In this document: positions 1-5,970 of the stretch, in pieces
How positions within the stretch are numbered: the first letter of the stretch is position 1
How the letters are laid out: each line of letters opens with the position of its first letter
DNA from: Candidatus Woesearchaeota archaeon
GTDB lineage: Archaea; Nanobdellota; Nanobdellia; Woesearchaeales; GW2011-AR15
Reading direction: 5' to 3'
Assembly (NCBI GenBank): GCA_016934775.1
Contig: JAFGSP010000016.1
Span: forward strand, 1-6,389
Length of the DNA: 6,389 bases
Translations under genes and position numbers: made by a program
The notes under the pieces: model-generated
What the model was told of the DNA's origin: nothing
Seen by the model: the letters and a program-made list of their open reading frames with translations, nothing else
The model's database searches: none

Positions 1-447
1 AAGACAATCCCAGATAAAGGCTATTACTTCAATCTTGAAGTGATCATGAAGAACCATCTTAGGAATATGACTCCCTCTACTCCTCCTATATCACAGATTT
101 ATGCCCTCAATAGACAGCTCAAAAAAATATTTGAGGAAGGCCCTGAAAAAAGGTTTAGGAGGCATGAAGAGATGGCTCATTATGTAAGGGATTGGGTAAA
201 AATGAAGTTTGAACTGTTCCCTGAGCCTGGCTATGAATCAGTGACATTGACCTGTGCCAGGAATACAGAAGAGATCAGCATCGCTTCTTTGAATGAGAGG
301 CTGCAGGCCTGCGGCTATACAATCTCAAATGGCTACGGCGCATTGAAAGAAAAGACTTTCAGGATTGCCCATATGGGAGACCATACAATGACAGAGCTGA
401 AGGAACTGCTATCAATCATTGAAAAAGAGATGAGGGAAGAAAAATGA
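1..447 (+). CDS. Class V aminotransferase, C-terminal part (probable phosphoserine aminotransferase)
   Basis: This is the 3' part of a PLP-dependent class V aminotransferase. The frame is open from base 1, so the true start lies upstream and the internal GTG at 40 is not a start. About 148 residues are present. Visible family features are the TPSTPPI segment followed by IYALNRQL, the pattern EGPEKRFRRHEEMA, and near the end FRIAHMGDHT. In alanine-glyoxylate/serine-type aminotransferases the arginine of this last motif (codon 361-363) binds the substrate carboxylate. The PLP-binding lysine should lie upstream of the window. Sequence alone fits alanine-glyoxylate, serine-pyruvate or phosphoserine aminotransferase. 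The stop overlapping serA by 4 bp (ATGA) makes phosphoserine aminotransferase, converting 3-phosphohydroxypyruvate plus glutamate to phosphoserine, the likely role. The family is sure; the substrate is inferred from context. Confidence 0.88.
   Translation, partial: KTIPDKGYYFNLEVIMKNHLRNMTPSTPPISQIYALNRQLKKIFEEGPEKRFRRHEEMAHYVRDWVKMKFELFPEPGYESVTLTCARNTEEISIASLNERLQACGYTISNGYGALKEKTFRIAHMGDHTMTELKELLSIIEKEMREEK
432..436 (+). promoter_or_regulatory. Shine-Dalgarno for serA, inside the aminotransferase gene
   Basis: GAGGG lies 7 bp before the ATG at 444, within the last codons of the preceding aminotransferase gene. With the ATGA start/stop overlap this supports the 444 start and translational coupling of the two genes. 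Confidence 0.6.
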
Positions 448-2036
448 GAATCCTTGTTGCTGATCCTGTGGATGCAAACACAGTAAAGGCCCTGGAGGAT
501 GAAGAGTTTCTGGTAGATGTGAAGATGGCTATGGGAAAAGAAGAATTTTTCTCTTCTATAAATGAATATGATGCGCTGATTGTGAGAGGGAAGACAAAAG
601 TCACAGCGGAATTATTAGGGAGAGCAGATAACCTGAAATTAGTTGTCAGGGCAGGCGCAGGTGTGGATAACATAGATCTGGATGCAGCTTCAAAAAAAGG
701 GATATATGTGATGAACTGCCCTGCCGGTAATACTGTCGCAGTCGCTGAGCATACACTGGCGCTGATGCTTTCATTGGCAAGACGCATACCTGATGCAAAT
801 GCTTCCCTCAAGGCAGGGCAGTGGGAAAAGAAAAAATTCCTGGGCAACGAGCTCAATAGCAAGACCCTTGGAATTATTGGCCTGGGAAAAATTGGGTCAA
901 GAGTGGCTGCTATTGCCAACTCTTTCGGGATGGAGATACTTGCATTTGACCCTTATGTCAACAAAGAGACTGCAGAAAAACTCGGAATAAGTCTGGTAGA
1001 CAAACAGGGACTTATCCGGCAGGCTGATTATATCTCGATCCATACAGCACTCACACCTGAGACAAGGGATTTCATCACAGCAAAAGAGATGGCAGAGATG
1101 AAAGACGGTGTCTGCATAATCAACTGCGCCAGGGGAGGGATAATAAATGAAGATGACTTGTGCAAAGCCCTTGAGTCAGGAAAAATCAGAGGGGCAGCTC
1201 TTGATGTCTTTGAGAATGAGCCTTCTGTGAACAAGAACTTGTTGTCAATGCCGAATGTCATTGTGACACCTCATGTCGGCGGAAACACAGAAGAGGCCCA
1301 GGCAGGGCTGGGGAAGATGGCCGCCAGCCAGATAATAAATGCTATAAAGCATGATAAATATGAGAATGTAGTGAATCTGCCTTTCAAATATGGTGAGATT
1401 GATAATGAAGGATATGTTTTCCTCAAGCTGGCTGAAAGAATAGGAAGGCTGCATTATCTTATGCATGGGGGACAGGTCCACGGGTTCAGGATCATCTCAC
1501 GCGGAAAGATTTCCGGATATTCAAGAAAGATTGCAGCATCTGTGCTAAAGGGTTTTTTTGAGAGCTTTCTCTCGTCAAAAGTCAATGATATAAATGCATT
1601 TATCATTGCACAGGAAAGAGGTGTCAGGGTGACTGAGGAGACAGAGGATGTCGCAAATAGTTTTGTCAATCTGCTGCATGTAGAAGCCCTGTATCAAAAA
1701 GGTGGCAAAGAGTCTCCAAAATGCATAGCCGGCACTATATTCGGCCAGAAATACCTCAGGATAGTGAGGATAGGTGATTACATGCTTGATTTCTATCCGG
1801 ACGGAAGGATAATCGTGATGGAGAACAAAGATGTTCCCGGCGTGATAGGAAAAGTAGCTACCCTGCTAGGACAGAAAAAAATAAATATAGCTGAATGGAG
1901 ACAGGGTAAGAACACTAAGGAAGAAGGTCTGGCGATGGGCATAATAAACATTGAATCTGACCTTCCTGATGAGCTTTTCGGGAAGATAAAGGATATGACG
2001 GAAATCCTGAATGTGAATTATTTTGATCTGAGATGA
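444..2036 (+). CDS. serA: D-3-phosphoglycerate dehydrogenase, long form with ACT domain
   Basis: It oxidises 3-phosphoglycerate to 3-phosphohydroxypyruvate with NAD+, the first step of the phosphorylated serine pathway, in the cytoplasm. At 530 aa it matches the long form (M. tuberculosis type). The substrate-binding lobe is about 1-98 plus 285-315 (RAGAGVDNID at 69-78). The Rossmann domain is about 99-284, with GLGKIG at 146-151 and Asp169 at the end of the second strand. The catalytic set is Arg230 (NCARGG), Glu259 (ENEP) and His277 (TPHVGG), with the 29- and 18-residue spacing of the family. An intervening domain spans about 320-450, and a C-terminal ACT domain about 455-530 (NKDVPGVIGKVATLLG) is the expected site of serine feedback control. 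The loop where many relatives have a conserved Gly-Arg reads RQGKNTKEEG, so serine sensitivity may differ. The start is supported by the GAGGG site and 4-bp overlap. Confidence 0.96.
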   Translation: MRILVADPVDANTVKALEDEEFLVDVKMAMGKEEFFSSINEYDALIVRGKTKVTAELLGRADNLKLVVRAGAGVDNIDLDAASKKGIYVMNCPAGNTVAVAEHTLALMLSLARRIPDANASLKAGQWEKKKFLGNELNSKTLGIIGLGKIGSRVAAIANSFGMEILAFDPYVNKETAEKLGISLVDKQGLIRQADYISIHTALTPETRDFITAKEMAEMKDGVCIINCARGGIINEDDLCKALESGKIRGAALDVFENEPSVNKNLLSMPNVIVTPHVGGNTEEAQAGLGKMAASQIINAIKHDKYENVVNLPFKYGEIDNEGYVFLKLAERIGRLHYLMHGGQVHGFRIISRGKISGYSRKIAASVLKGFFESFLSSKVNDINAFIIAQERGVRVTEETEDVANSFVNLLHVEALYQKGGKESPKCIAGTIFGQKYLRIVRIGDYMLDFYPDGRIIVMENKDVPGVIGKVATLLGQKKINIAEWRQGKNTKEEGLAMGIINIESDLPDELFGKIKDMTEILNVNYFDLR

Positions 2037-2048
2037 ATTGAAATAAAA

Positions 2049-2915
2049 ATGATACAGGAAATTGAGGAGATGCAGGGATTCAGGTTTTATCTGCTCCAGA
2101 GCAAGGAATTTGCTGCCCTGATAGATGAGTTCGACAGGTCTGTTTTTGACATCATTGTCAAAGTCGGGAAATACATCAAGAGCAGACAGGGAGACGATAT
2201 TGAGATAGAGCAGAAAGAAAAGAAAGATTTTGTCTCAGAAGTTGATAAGATAAGCGGAAAGGCTATCACAGATGCTCTCAGGAGGCTGAAGCCTGGCCTT
2301 CACATAGTTGAAGAAGAGCAGGGAGTGATAGAAGGCAGAGGAATGAGAGCTTATGTCGATCCTCTTGACGGCACAACTAACTTCATCTACGGCCTGAGTG
2401 ATTATGGGGTTTCTATTGCACTAGCAGGCGAGTTGATTGAGAGAGCTTACATATATCTTCCTGCTTATAATGAGTTGTTTTTTGCAAAGCTTGATGCAGG
2501 AGCTTTTTTGATAAGCACGATCAATTATGCTGTAAGGGAGCTCAGGGTTAAAGAGGCTGATAAGATTGATGACTGCCTTGCTTTCCTGAGCAGGAGCCAG
2601 ATTATTGATGAGGCACTCGGGAAGATTTTTGATAAGCTTTCCAGCAGCCTGAGGAAGCACTCAGTAGCGACTGCAAGGTGCTATGGAACAGGAGTTGTGG
2701 GTGCGTGCAGGGCAGCGCAATCCGGCAAGGCTGTTTTTTTACAGCCCAAGTCAGAGGATGTCCAGTGCGCAATCATACTTTTAATGCAGGAAGCCGGACT
2801 GAAAGTCTGTGATTTTGACGGCAATCCAGCAGCGCCTGAGTCGAAGAACCTCGTGGCGTGTTCTGAACAATTGTATAAAGAAGTAAGAAAGAAAATATTG
2901 GGAAAGGGTGGATGA
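2049..2915 (+). CDS. Inositol monophosphatase-family sugar/metabolite phosphatase
   Basis: This is a Mg2+-dependent phosphatase of the inositol monophosphatase/fructose-1,6-bisphosphatase superfamily, 288 aa. Conserved parts are KDFVSEVDK (60-68), the acidic VEEEQG (87-92, metal ligand Glu89 or Glu90), DPLDGTTNF (104-112, metal ligands Asp104 and Asp107, with Thr109), the CYGTGVVGACRAAQSG segment (211-226), and the last metal aspartate Asp237 in SEDVQCA. The usual Trp before that Asp is Glu here, a substitution in the substrate-side loop. About 30 extra N-terminal residues precede the family core. No good Shine-Dalgarno precedes ATG 2049; an alternative in-frame ATG at 2070 directly follows GAGGAG but with no spacing. 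It lies 12 bp after serA and 6 bp before the DUF1015 gene. Archaeal relatives usually cleave inositol-1-phosphate or fructose-1,6-bisphosphate. Its position in a serine operon makes phosphoserine a candidate substrate, which is inference. Family confident, substrate unknown. Confidence 0.9.
   Translation: MIQEIEEMQGFRFYLLQSKEFAALIDEFDRSVFDIIVKVGKYIKSRQGDDIEIEQKEKKDFVSEVDKISGKAITDALRRLKPGLHIVEEEQGVIEGRGMRAYVDPLDGTTNFIYGLSDYGVSIALAGELIERAYIYLPAYNELFFAKLDAGAFLISTINYAVRELRVKEADKIDDCLAFLSRSQIIDEALGKIFDKLSSSLRKHSVATARCYGTGVVGACRAAQSGKAVFLQPKSEDVQCAIILLMQEAGLKVCDFDGNPAAPESKNLVACSEQLYKEVRKKILGKGG
2906..2911 (+). promoter_or_regulatory. Ribosome binding site for the DUF1015 gene
   Basis: GGGTGG ends 10 bp before ATG 2922 and overlaps the last codons of the phosphatase gene. 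It supports the chosen start and co-translation from the same messenger. Confidence 0.45.
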
Positions 2916-2921
2916 TATAAT

Positions 2922-4118
2922 ATGGTAAAGATTATCGGAGTCAATGGAATAATCCCTACAAAAGAGCACATGGCAGAAATGGCAACTCCTCCGTATGATG
3001 TTATTCCGGAAGGCAGCCCTCTTGAGAGAGTTCTTGCAGCAAGACCACATAATCTATATCATGTCATTCTTGGACATAACCCAAAGGAAAAATTAGAAGA
3101 AATGAAATCTCTTGGGCTGTTGAAGCATATTGAGAATTCAATTTATATAGTTGAGGAAACATGGAGTACAGGGAGAAGAATAGGCATTATTGCAGCTGCC
3201 AAAATTGCCGGAGACAAAGACCCGCTTTGTGACAGGACACTGCTGCATGAACAAGTTATGGAGAGTAAAGTCAGGAGACGAGTTGAACTCAGACAAACTA
3301 TAGGATATAGTTTCGGGAACATATTGACTATGACACCTGCAGATATAAATCAGATACTTGAACAAAGTATAGAAGAATCAGAACCTGAATATGAGTTTAT
3401 ATTCGACCTAAGAGGAACATCAGATATGGATATGATTCAATATAGGATATTTGAGATTCATGATTCAAGTGATGTTGCTGCTGCACTAGGAAAAAGACTG
3501 GCTGAGTCTCCATTGTATGTGGCAGATGGCCATCACAGGTATACTGCAGCTCTATTGAGCGGCCAGACACATTATCTAACACATATAGTTGAAAAAAATA
3601 ACGTTGTAATTCTTCCTTATAATAGATTAGTCAATGGCTCATTAACATTTGCAGAAGTAATGCCAAAGTTACAACAATTCAATCTTCGTGAAACAAACAG
3701 TTTTGGAACGCCAGAACAGGATAATCAGATTTGTATTTATTCAGGTGGTCGAGCTTATTTATTGGATCTTCCCCTGGGTGAAGATATCTTATCCTCATTA
3801 GGATGCAGCCAGATCAAAGAGCATATTTATCCATTGATATTCCCTGAAGGAGAACCAGATTTAAGTAAAAAGAAGAGTTTCAGTTTTTTTCCAGGAAACC
3901 GAAGAGGACTTTTTGAAATGATTTCAAGAGTGGATATTGGAGAATATAATATGGCTATTGCACTGAGAGCAGTCACACCATGGCAAGTTATTAAGATTGC
4001 TGATTTGAATTACAACAATGGTAAAGTGGACCATCCTATGCCAGCTAAAGCCACTTGTTATGATCCAAAATCCTTAACAGGTCCTGCCCTTAATAATTTT
4101 GGGAACCAGTTTCCTTAA
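2922..4118 (+). CDS. DUF1015 family protein, possible serine-pathway enzyme
   Basis: The 398-aa protein matches the DUF1015 family in length and in its signature blocks: PPYDVI (23-28), the NLYHVIL segment (44-50), LLHEQVM (107-113), ADGHHRYTAAL (201-211), LPYNRLV (231-237) and a C-terminal PAKATCYDPKSLTG (374-387). No signal peptide or membrane segment is seen, so it is probably cytosolic. The function of the family is not firmly known to me. The gene is the last of the serine-type operon (6-bp gap), and DUF1015 genes are, as I recall, often neighbours of serA and serC in other genomes. The DGHHR block resembles the ParB/sulfiredoxin-like fold used by free serine kinases such as SerK and SbnI, which suggests chemistry on serine or phosphoserine; this is inference. 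The gene is more AT-rich than the three upstream. Its last 29 bp overlap the convergent superoxide dismutase gene. Confidence 0.85.
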   Translation: MVKIIGVNGIIPTKEHMAEMATPPYDVIPEGSPLERVLAARPHNLYHVILGHNPKEKLEEMKSLGLLKHIENSIYIVEETWSTGRRIGIIAAAKIAGDKDPLCDRTLLHEQVMESKVRRRVELRQTIGYSFGNILTMTPADINQILEQSIEESEPEYEFIFDLRGTSDMDMIQYRIFEIHDSSDVAAALGKRLAESPLYVADGHHRYTAALLSGQTHYLTHIVEKNNVVILPYNRLVNGSLTFAEVMPKLQQFNLRETNSFGTPEQDNQICIYSGGRAYLLDLPLGEDILSSLGCSQIKEHIYPLIFPEGEPDLSKKKSFSFFPGNRRGLFEMISRVDIGEYNMAIALRAVTPWQVIKIADLNYNNGKVDHPMPAKATCYDPKSLTGPALNNFGNQFP

Positions 4119-4710
4119 ACCTTCTCCCAACCTCTTCCCAGTTAACAACATTCCAGAACGCATCCACATAGTCTGGCCTTTTGTTCTGGTATTTCAGATA
4201 ATAGGCATGTTCCCACACATCTATGCACAAAATAGGCGTCTTGTTCTGCGACAACGGGCTGTCCTGATTTGAAGTAGTCATTATCTCCAGCTGTCCATTA
4301 TTTATTACAAGCCATGCCCAGCCGCTGCCAAATTGTGTCTTAGCTGCATTCGAGAATTTTTCTTTGAACTCCTGAAATGATCCGAATGATTTTTCAATAG
4401 CTGTTTTTAGCTCTCCTGAAGGCTCTCCGCCTTTTCCTGGAGCCATGACTGTCCAGAACATCTTGTGGTTGACATAGCCGCCGCCATTGTTCCTGACAGC
4501 TGTTCTTATTTCTTCAGGGACATTATCAAGATGCCTCAGTATGTCTTCAGCCTGTGCATTGTCAAATTGGGATTTGCCTTCAATAGCAGCATTGAACTTA
4601 TCAGTGTAGCCATTGTGATGCTTGCTGTGGTGTACTTCCATTGTCTTCGCATCTATATGCGGCTCAAGCGCGTTGTACTCGTAAGGTAATTTAGGTAATT
4701 CGAATTTCAT
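4090..4710 (-). CDS. sodA: Superoxide dismutase, Mn/Fe family, Mn-type signature
   Basis: It dismutates superoxide to oxygen and hydrogen peroxide in the cytoplasm. The 206-aa protein is full length for the family and has no signal peptide. It opens with the typical LPKLPYEYNALEPHIDAKT. The four metal ligands are present: His27 (MEVHHSKHH), His82 (YVNHKMFW), Asp164 and His168 (DVWEHAYY). The second-sphere pattern favours manganese: NNGGGYVNH carries glycines at the place where iron enzymes have Gln, and that Gln sits instead in SNQDSPL (Gln149). A cambialistic enzyme cannot be excluded. The start is supported by a Shine-Dalgarno and an upstream TATA-like box. The last 29 bp overlap the end of the DUF1015 gene on the other strand. 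Confidence 0.96.
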   Translation of the reverse strand: MKFELPKLPYEYNALEPHIDAKTMEVHHSKHHNGYTDKFNAAIEGKSQFDNAQAEDILRHLDNVPEEIRTAVRNNGGGYVNHKMFWTVMAPGKGGEPSGELKTAIEKSFGSFQEFKEKFSNAAKTQFGSGWAWLVINNGQLEIMTTSNQDSPLSQNKTPILCIDVWEHAYYLKYQNKRPDYVDAFWNVVNWEEVGRRFKETGSQNY

Positions 4711-4716
4711 AGTCAG

Positions 4717-4723
4717 TCACCCC
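4717..4723 (-). promoter_or_regulatory. Shine-Dalgarno of the superoxide dismutase gene
   Basis: On the minus strand GGGGTGA lies 6 bp before the ATG at 4710. It matches the archaeal anti-SD well and, unlike the neighbouring genes, implies a transcript with a short leader. Confidence 0.65.
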
Positions 4724-4756
4724 TTAAGTTTATAATATAACATAGCCTATTATTCT

Positions 4757-4767
4757 TTTTAAATATA
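4757..4767 (-). promoter_or_regulatory. TATA-like box of the superoxide dismutase promoter
   Basis: On the minus strand ATATATTTAAA lies about 50 bp upstream of the ATG. A start site about 25 bp downstream, near 4735, would leave a leader of roughly 25 nt carrying the GGGGTGA site. It lies in the 88-bp gap after the 207-aa membrane-protein gene, so sod has its own promoter. Confidence 0.6.
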
Positions 4768-4798
4768 TGGTTTAAGTGAAAAACAAGCTCAGAAATAA

Positions 4799-5422
4799 TC
4801 ACTCAAAAGGCCTGCACTTTTCACAGGGCAGATAGCCGTTGCTCTCAGCATATCTTCTTGAGCCGATTATTGAGATATCCTCTTCAGGAACATTGTCCAA
4901 TTCAGGACATCCGGAAAGATGGAGTTTATTTTCATAAAGAAAGTATGACTTGACTTCAATATTCTTTTTTTCTTCTGCAGATTCTTCTGCAGTTTCCTCA
5001 AGTTTTACCTCAGGTTCTTCTTTTGGCTCTTCTGGTTTTTTTTCTTGCCCACTTTGCTCTTCATGTGCCCATCCATCATTTTCATCTTCATCTTCTTGTT
5101 TCTCTTCTTCAAGTCTCATCTTATGAGCCAGTAACACAACTAATAGCCCGGACAATATCGTTAGCAGATTCAATATCTTAAAAGCAGGAACCCAAAATTC
5201 AATCACAACGAAATTAAGCACAAAGATATTGACTTCTGTCTGCATTATGAAAGTGAGCCAACCCCCAATCTTCCAGTAAGGCTCCAGAGCAAGAACGATG
5301 AAGAGCAGTATGTTGATTGAGAGCAGCCAGTAGCATAATGTAGGAACAGCAACAAACAACATGGCTAATGATAGAGCTAGTTCAAGAAAAATCAGAAATA
5401 ACATCACCCCAGTCCTTTTCAT
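4799..5422 (-). CDS. Four-segment membrane protein with acidic linker and C-terminal Ada-like HxxxC/CxxC metal site
   Basis: I do not recognise this 207-aa protein as a named family. The N-terminal half has about four hydrophobic segments (roughly 6-27, 31-48, 55-76, 79-100). The start MKR is basic, so the N-terminus is probably cytoplasmic and, with an even number of segments, so is the C-terminal half. Residues 104-153 are a Glu/Lys/Pro-rich, probably disordered linker. Residues 158-206 form a small domain: SYFLYENKLHLSGC, then about 28 residues, then GYLPCEKCRP. His168, Cys172, Cys200 and Cys203 are spaced as a four-ligand metal site like the Ada-type zinc-binding domain, with His in place of the first Cys. 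Domain function is unknown; Ada-like modules occur fused to nucleases and other proteins. There is no Shine-Dalgarno, and a TATA-like box 26 bp upstream implies a leaderless messenger from ATG 5422. Confidence 0.75.
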   Translation of the reverse strand: MKRTGVMLFLIFLELALSLAMLFVAVPTLCYWLLSINILLFIVLALEPYWKIGGWLTFIMQTEVNIFVLNFVVIEFWVPAFKILNLLTILSGLLVVLLAHKMRLEEEKQEDEDENDGWAHEEQSGQEKKPEEPKEEPEVKLEETAEESAEEKKNIEVKSYFLYENKLHLSGCPELDNVPEEDISIIGSRRYAESNGYLPCEKCRPFE

Positions 5423-5443
5423 AGCATCTGGGCAAATACAGAA

Positions 5444-5453
5444 TAAATTTAAA
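5444..5453 (-). promoter_or_regulatory. TATA-like box for the 207-aa membrane protein
   Basis: On the minus strand TTTAAATTTA is centred about 26 bp upstream of ATG 5422, the distance expected for a leaderless archaeal transcript. It lies in the 33-bp gap downstream of the 106-aa gene. Confidence 0.55.
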
Positions 5454-5455
5454 GA

Positions 5456-5776
5456 TTACGGCTGCGGAATATCTGGCGGAGAATTCGAATCAGGAATATA
5501 AGGAGCATTGTTACTTCCTGTGTCTTTATTTATGTCAACATCTATCTCAGCGACTTTCTCTTCTTCTGGGATTGCTCCGGCAGCATAGTTTTGGTTATGC
5601 ACATAATTTGTGAAGACCATGTAAATCATGAATATTATGAACAGAACAACAAGAATCTCATGGAAGAATATCTCGAATTGTTTCCTGTCCCTTATGTATA
5701 CTCTCTTTTTCTTCACATAAGGCTTTCTCGGGAATCCTTCAGCTATATACCTTCTCGTGAGCTCTTTATCTCTCAT
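5456..5776 (-). CDS. Hypothetical small protein with one membrane segment
   Basis: This 106-aa protein is not recognised. The N-terminal 35 residues are strongly basic (RKPYVKKKRVYIRDRK). A hydrophobic segment at about 37-58 (EILVVLFIIFMIYMVF) follows, then a tail of about 48 residues, acidic at first (IPEEEKVAEIDVDINKD) and rich in Pro, Asn and Ser at the end. The charge pattern predicts a cytoplasmic basic N-terminus and an outside tail, with no cleavable signal peptide apparent. It is followed after 33 bp by the 207-aa membrane-protein gene on the same strand, which has its own TATA-like box, so the two may be co-expressed without strict coupling. A TATA-like box 26 bp upstream and no Shine-Dalgarno support the ATG at 5776 and leaderless translation. 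Confidence 0.7.
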   Translation of the reverse strand: MRDKELTRRYIAEGFPRKPYVKKKRVYIRDRKQFEIFFHEILVVLFIIFMIYMVFTNYVHNQNYAAGAIPEEEKVAEIDVDINKDTGSNNAPYIPDSNSPPDIPQP

Positions 5777-5798
5777 GTGCTTATCTGAGCTTTAAGTG

Positions 5799-5806
5799 TT
5801 TAAATA
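5799..5806 (-). promoter_or_regulatory. TATA-like box for the 106-aa membrane protein
   Basis: On the minus strand TATTTAAA, preceded by an A-rich BRE-like CCAAAAA, is centred about 26 bp upstream of ATG 5776. This is the classic archaeal leaderless arrangement. Confidence 0.65.
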
Positions 5807-5847
5807 TTTTTGGTATTCGTTCTTATGCAGTATGGTTAATTACAATC

Positions 5848-5854
5848 TTAAATA
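5848..5854 (+). promoter_or_regulatory. Possible TATA-like box for an intergenic transcript
   Basis: TTAAATA lies in the non-coding stretch and points towards a hairpin and G-rich site at 5882-5925. Initiation about 25 bp downstream would begin near 5877, just before the hairpin. In an AT-rich region such a match can arise by chance. Confidence 0.25.
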
Positions 5855-5881
5855 CAATAAATCCTCGTCGGGCAAATAAAT

Positions 5882-5903
5882 CTAAAGGAGACAATTTCTT
5901 TAG
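5882..5903 (+). other. Small hairpin in the intergenic stretch
   Basis: CTAAAG (5882-5887) pairs with CTTTAG (5898-5903). With two G-U and one A-U inner pairs the stem extends to 9 bp around an ACAA loop. It is followed by TTTTGGAGGGGG. It could be a leader element, a small RNA or chance. It has no GC-rich core, so thermal stability is modest. Confidence 0.3.
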
Positions 5904-5937
5904 TTTTGGAGGGGGCGAGATGTAGTAAATACAAATA

Positions 5938-5945
5938 TTTAAATA
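5938..5945 (+). promoter_or_regulatory. TATA-like box of the ribbon-helix-helix gene
   Basis: TTTAAATA sits about 29 bp upstream of ATG 5971, inside a perfect 14-bp palindrome AATATTTAAATATT (5934-5947). No Shine-Dalgarno lies at a working distance from the ATG, so the messenger is probably leaderless with its first base at or near the start codon. Confidence 0.65.
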
Positions 5946-5951
5946 TTGCAA

Positions 5952-5970
5952 TGTAATCTAATAGATTACA
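5952..5970 (+). promoter_or_regulatory. Perfect 19-bp palindrome, probable autoregulatory operator
   Basis: TGTAATCTA (5952-5960), a central A, then TAGATTACA (5962-5970) form a perfect 9-bp inverted repeat. It fills the space between the TATA-like box and the ATG at 5971, over the expected transcription start. A bound repressor would block RNA polymerase loading. The adjacent ribbon-helix-helix protein is the obvious candidate ligand, as members of that fold bind palindromes as dimers of dimers. Confidence 0.65.

Noticed and set aside
40..48. GTG at 40 (or ATG at 46) as the start of the first gene
   Set aside because: The frame is open to base 1 and the upstream residues (GYYFNLEVIM) continue the aminotransferase fold, so the gene is cut by the window edge.
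416..919. Long minus-strand open frame opposite serA
   Set aside because: It lies wholly opposite a confidently identified gene, and its Ser/Ala/Phe-rich translation shows no recognisable domain.
1553..1559. Runs of seven T (also at 2734-2740 and 3884-3890) as archaeal terminators or frameshift sites
   Set aside because: All three lie inside intact coding regions, and translation continues in the same family-consistent frame on both sides.
2070..2072. ATG 2070 as the start of the phosphatase gene
   Set aside because: GAGGAG directly touches this ATG with no spacing, and the upstream ATG at 2049 fits the tight operon better; the choice remains uncertain.
2681..3050. Two minus-strand open frames over the phosphatase/DUF1015 junction
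   Set aside because: They overlap two well-supported genes and each other and have no family resemblance.
4465..4689. Plus-strand open frame opposite superoxide dismutase
   Set aside because: It is opposite the conserved metal-ligand region of the enzyme; its hydrophobic translation is a by-product of the complementary codons.
4779..4798. T-rich terminator after the 207-aa membrane-protein gene
   Set aside because: On the minus strand only a run of five T is present, too weak in this AT-rich stretch to call.
5591..5788. Plus-strand open frame opposite the 106-aa membrane protein
   Set aside because: The minus-strand frame has a TATA-like box at the proper distance and a sensible basic-membrane-acidic layout; the plus frame has neither.
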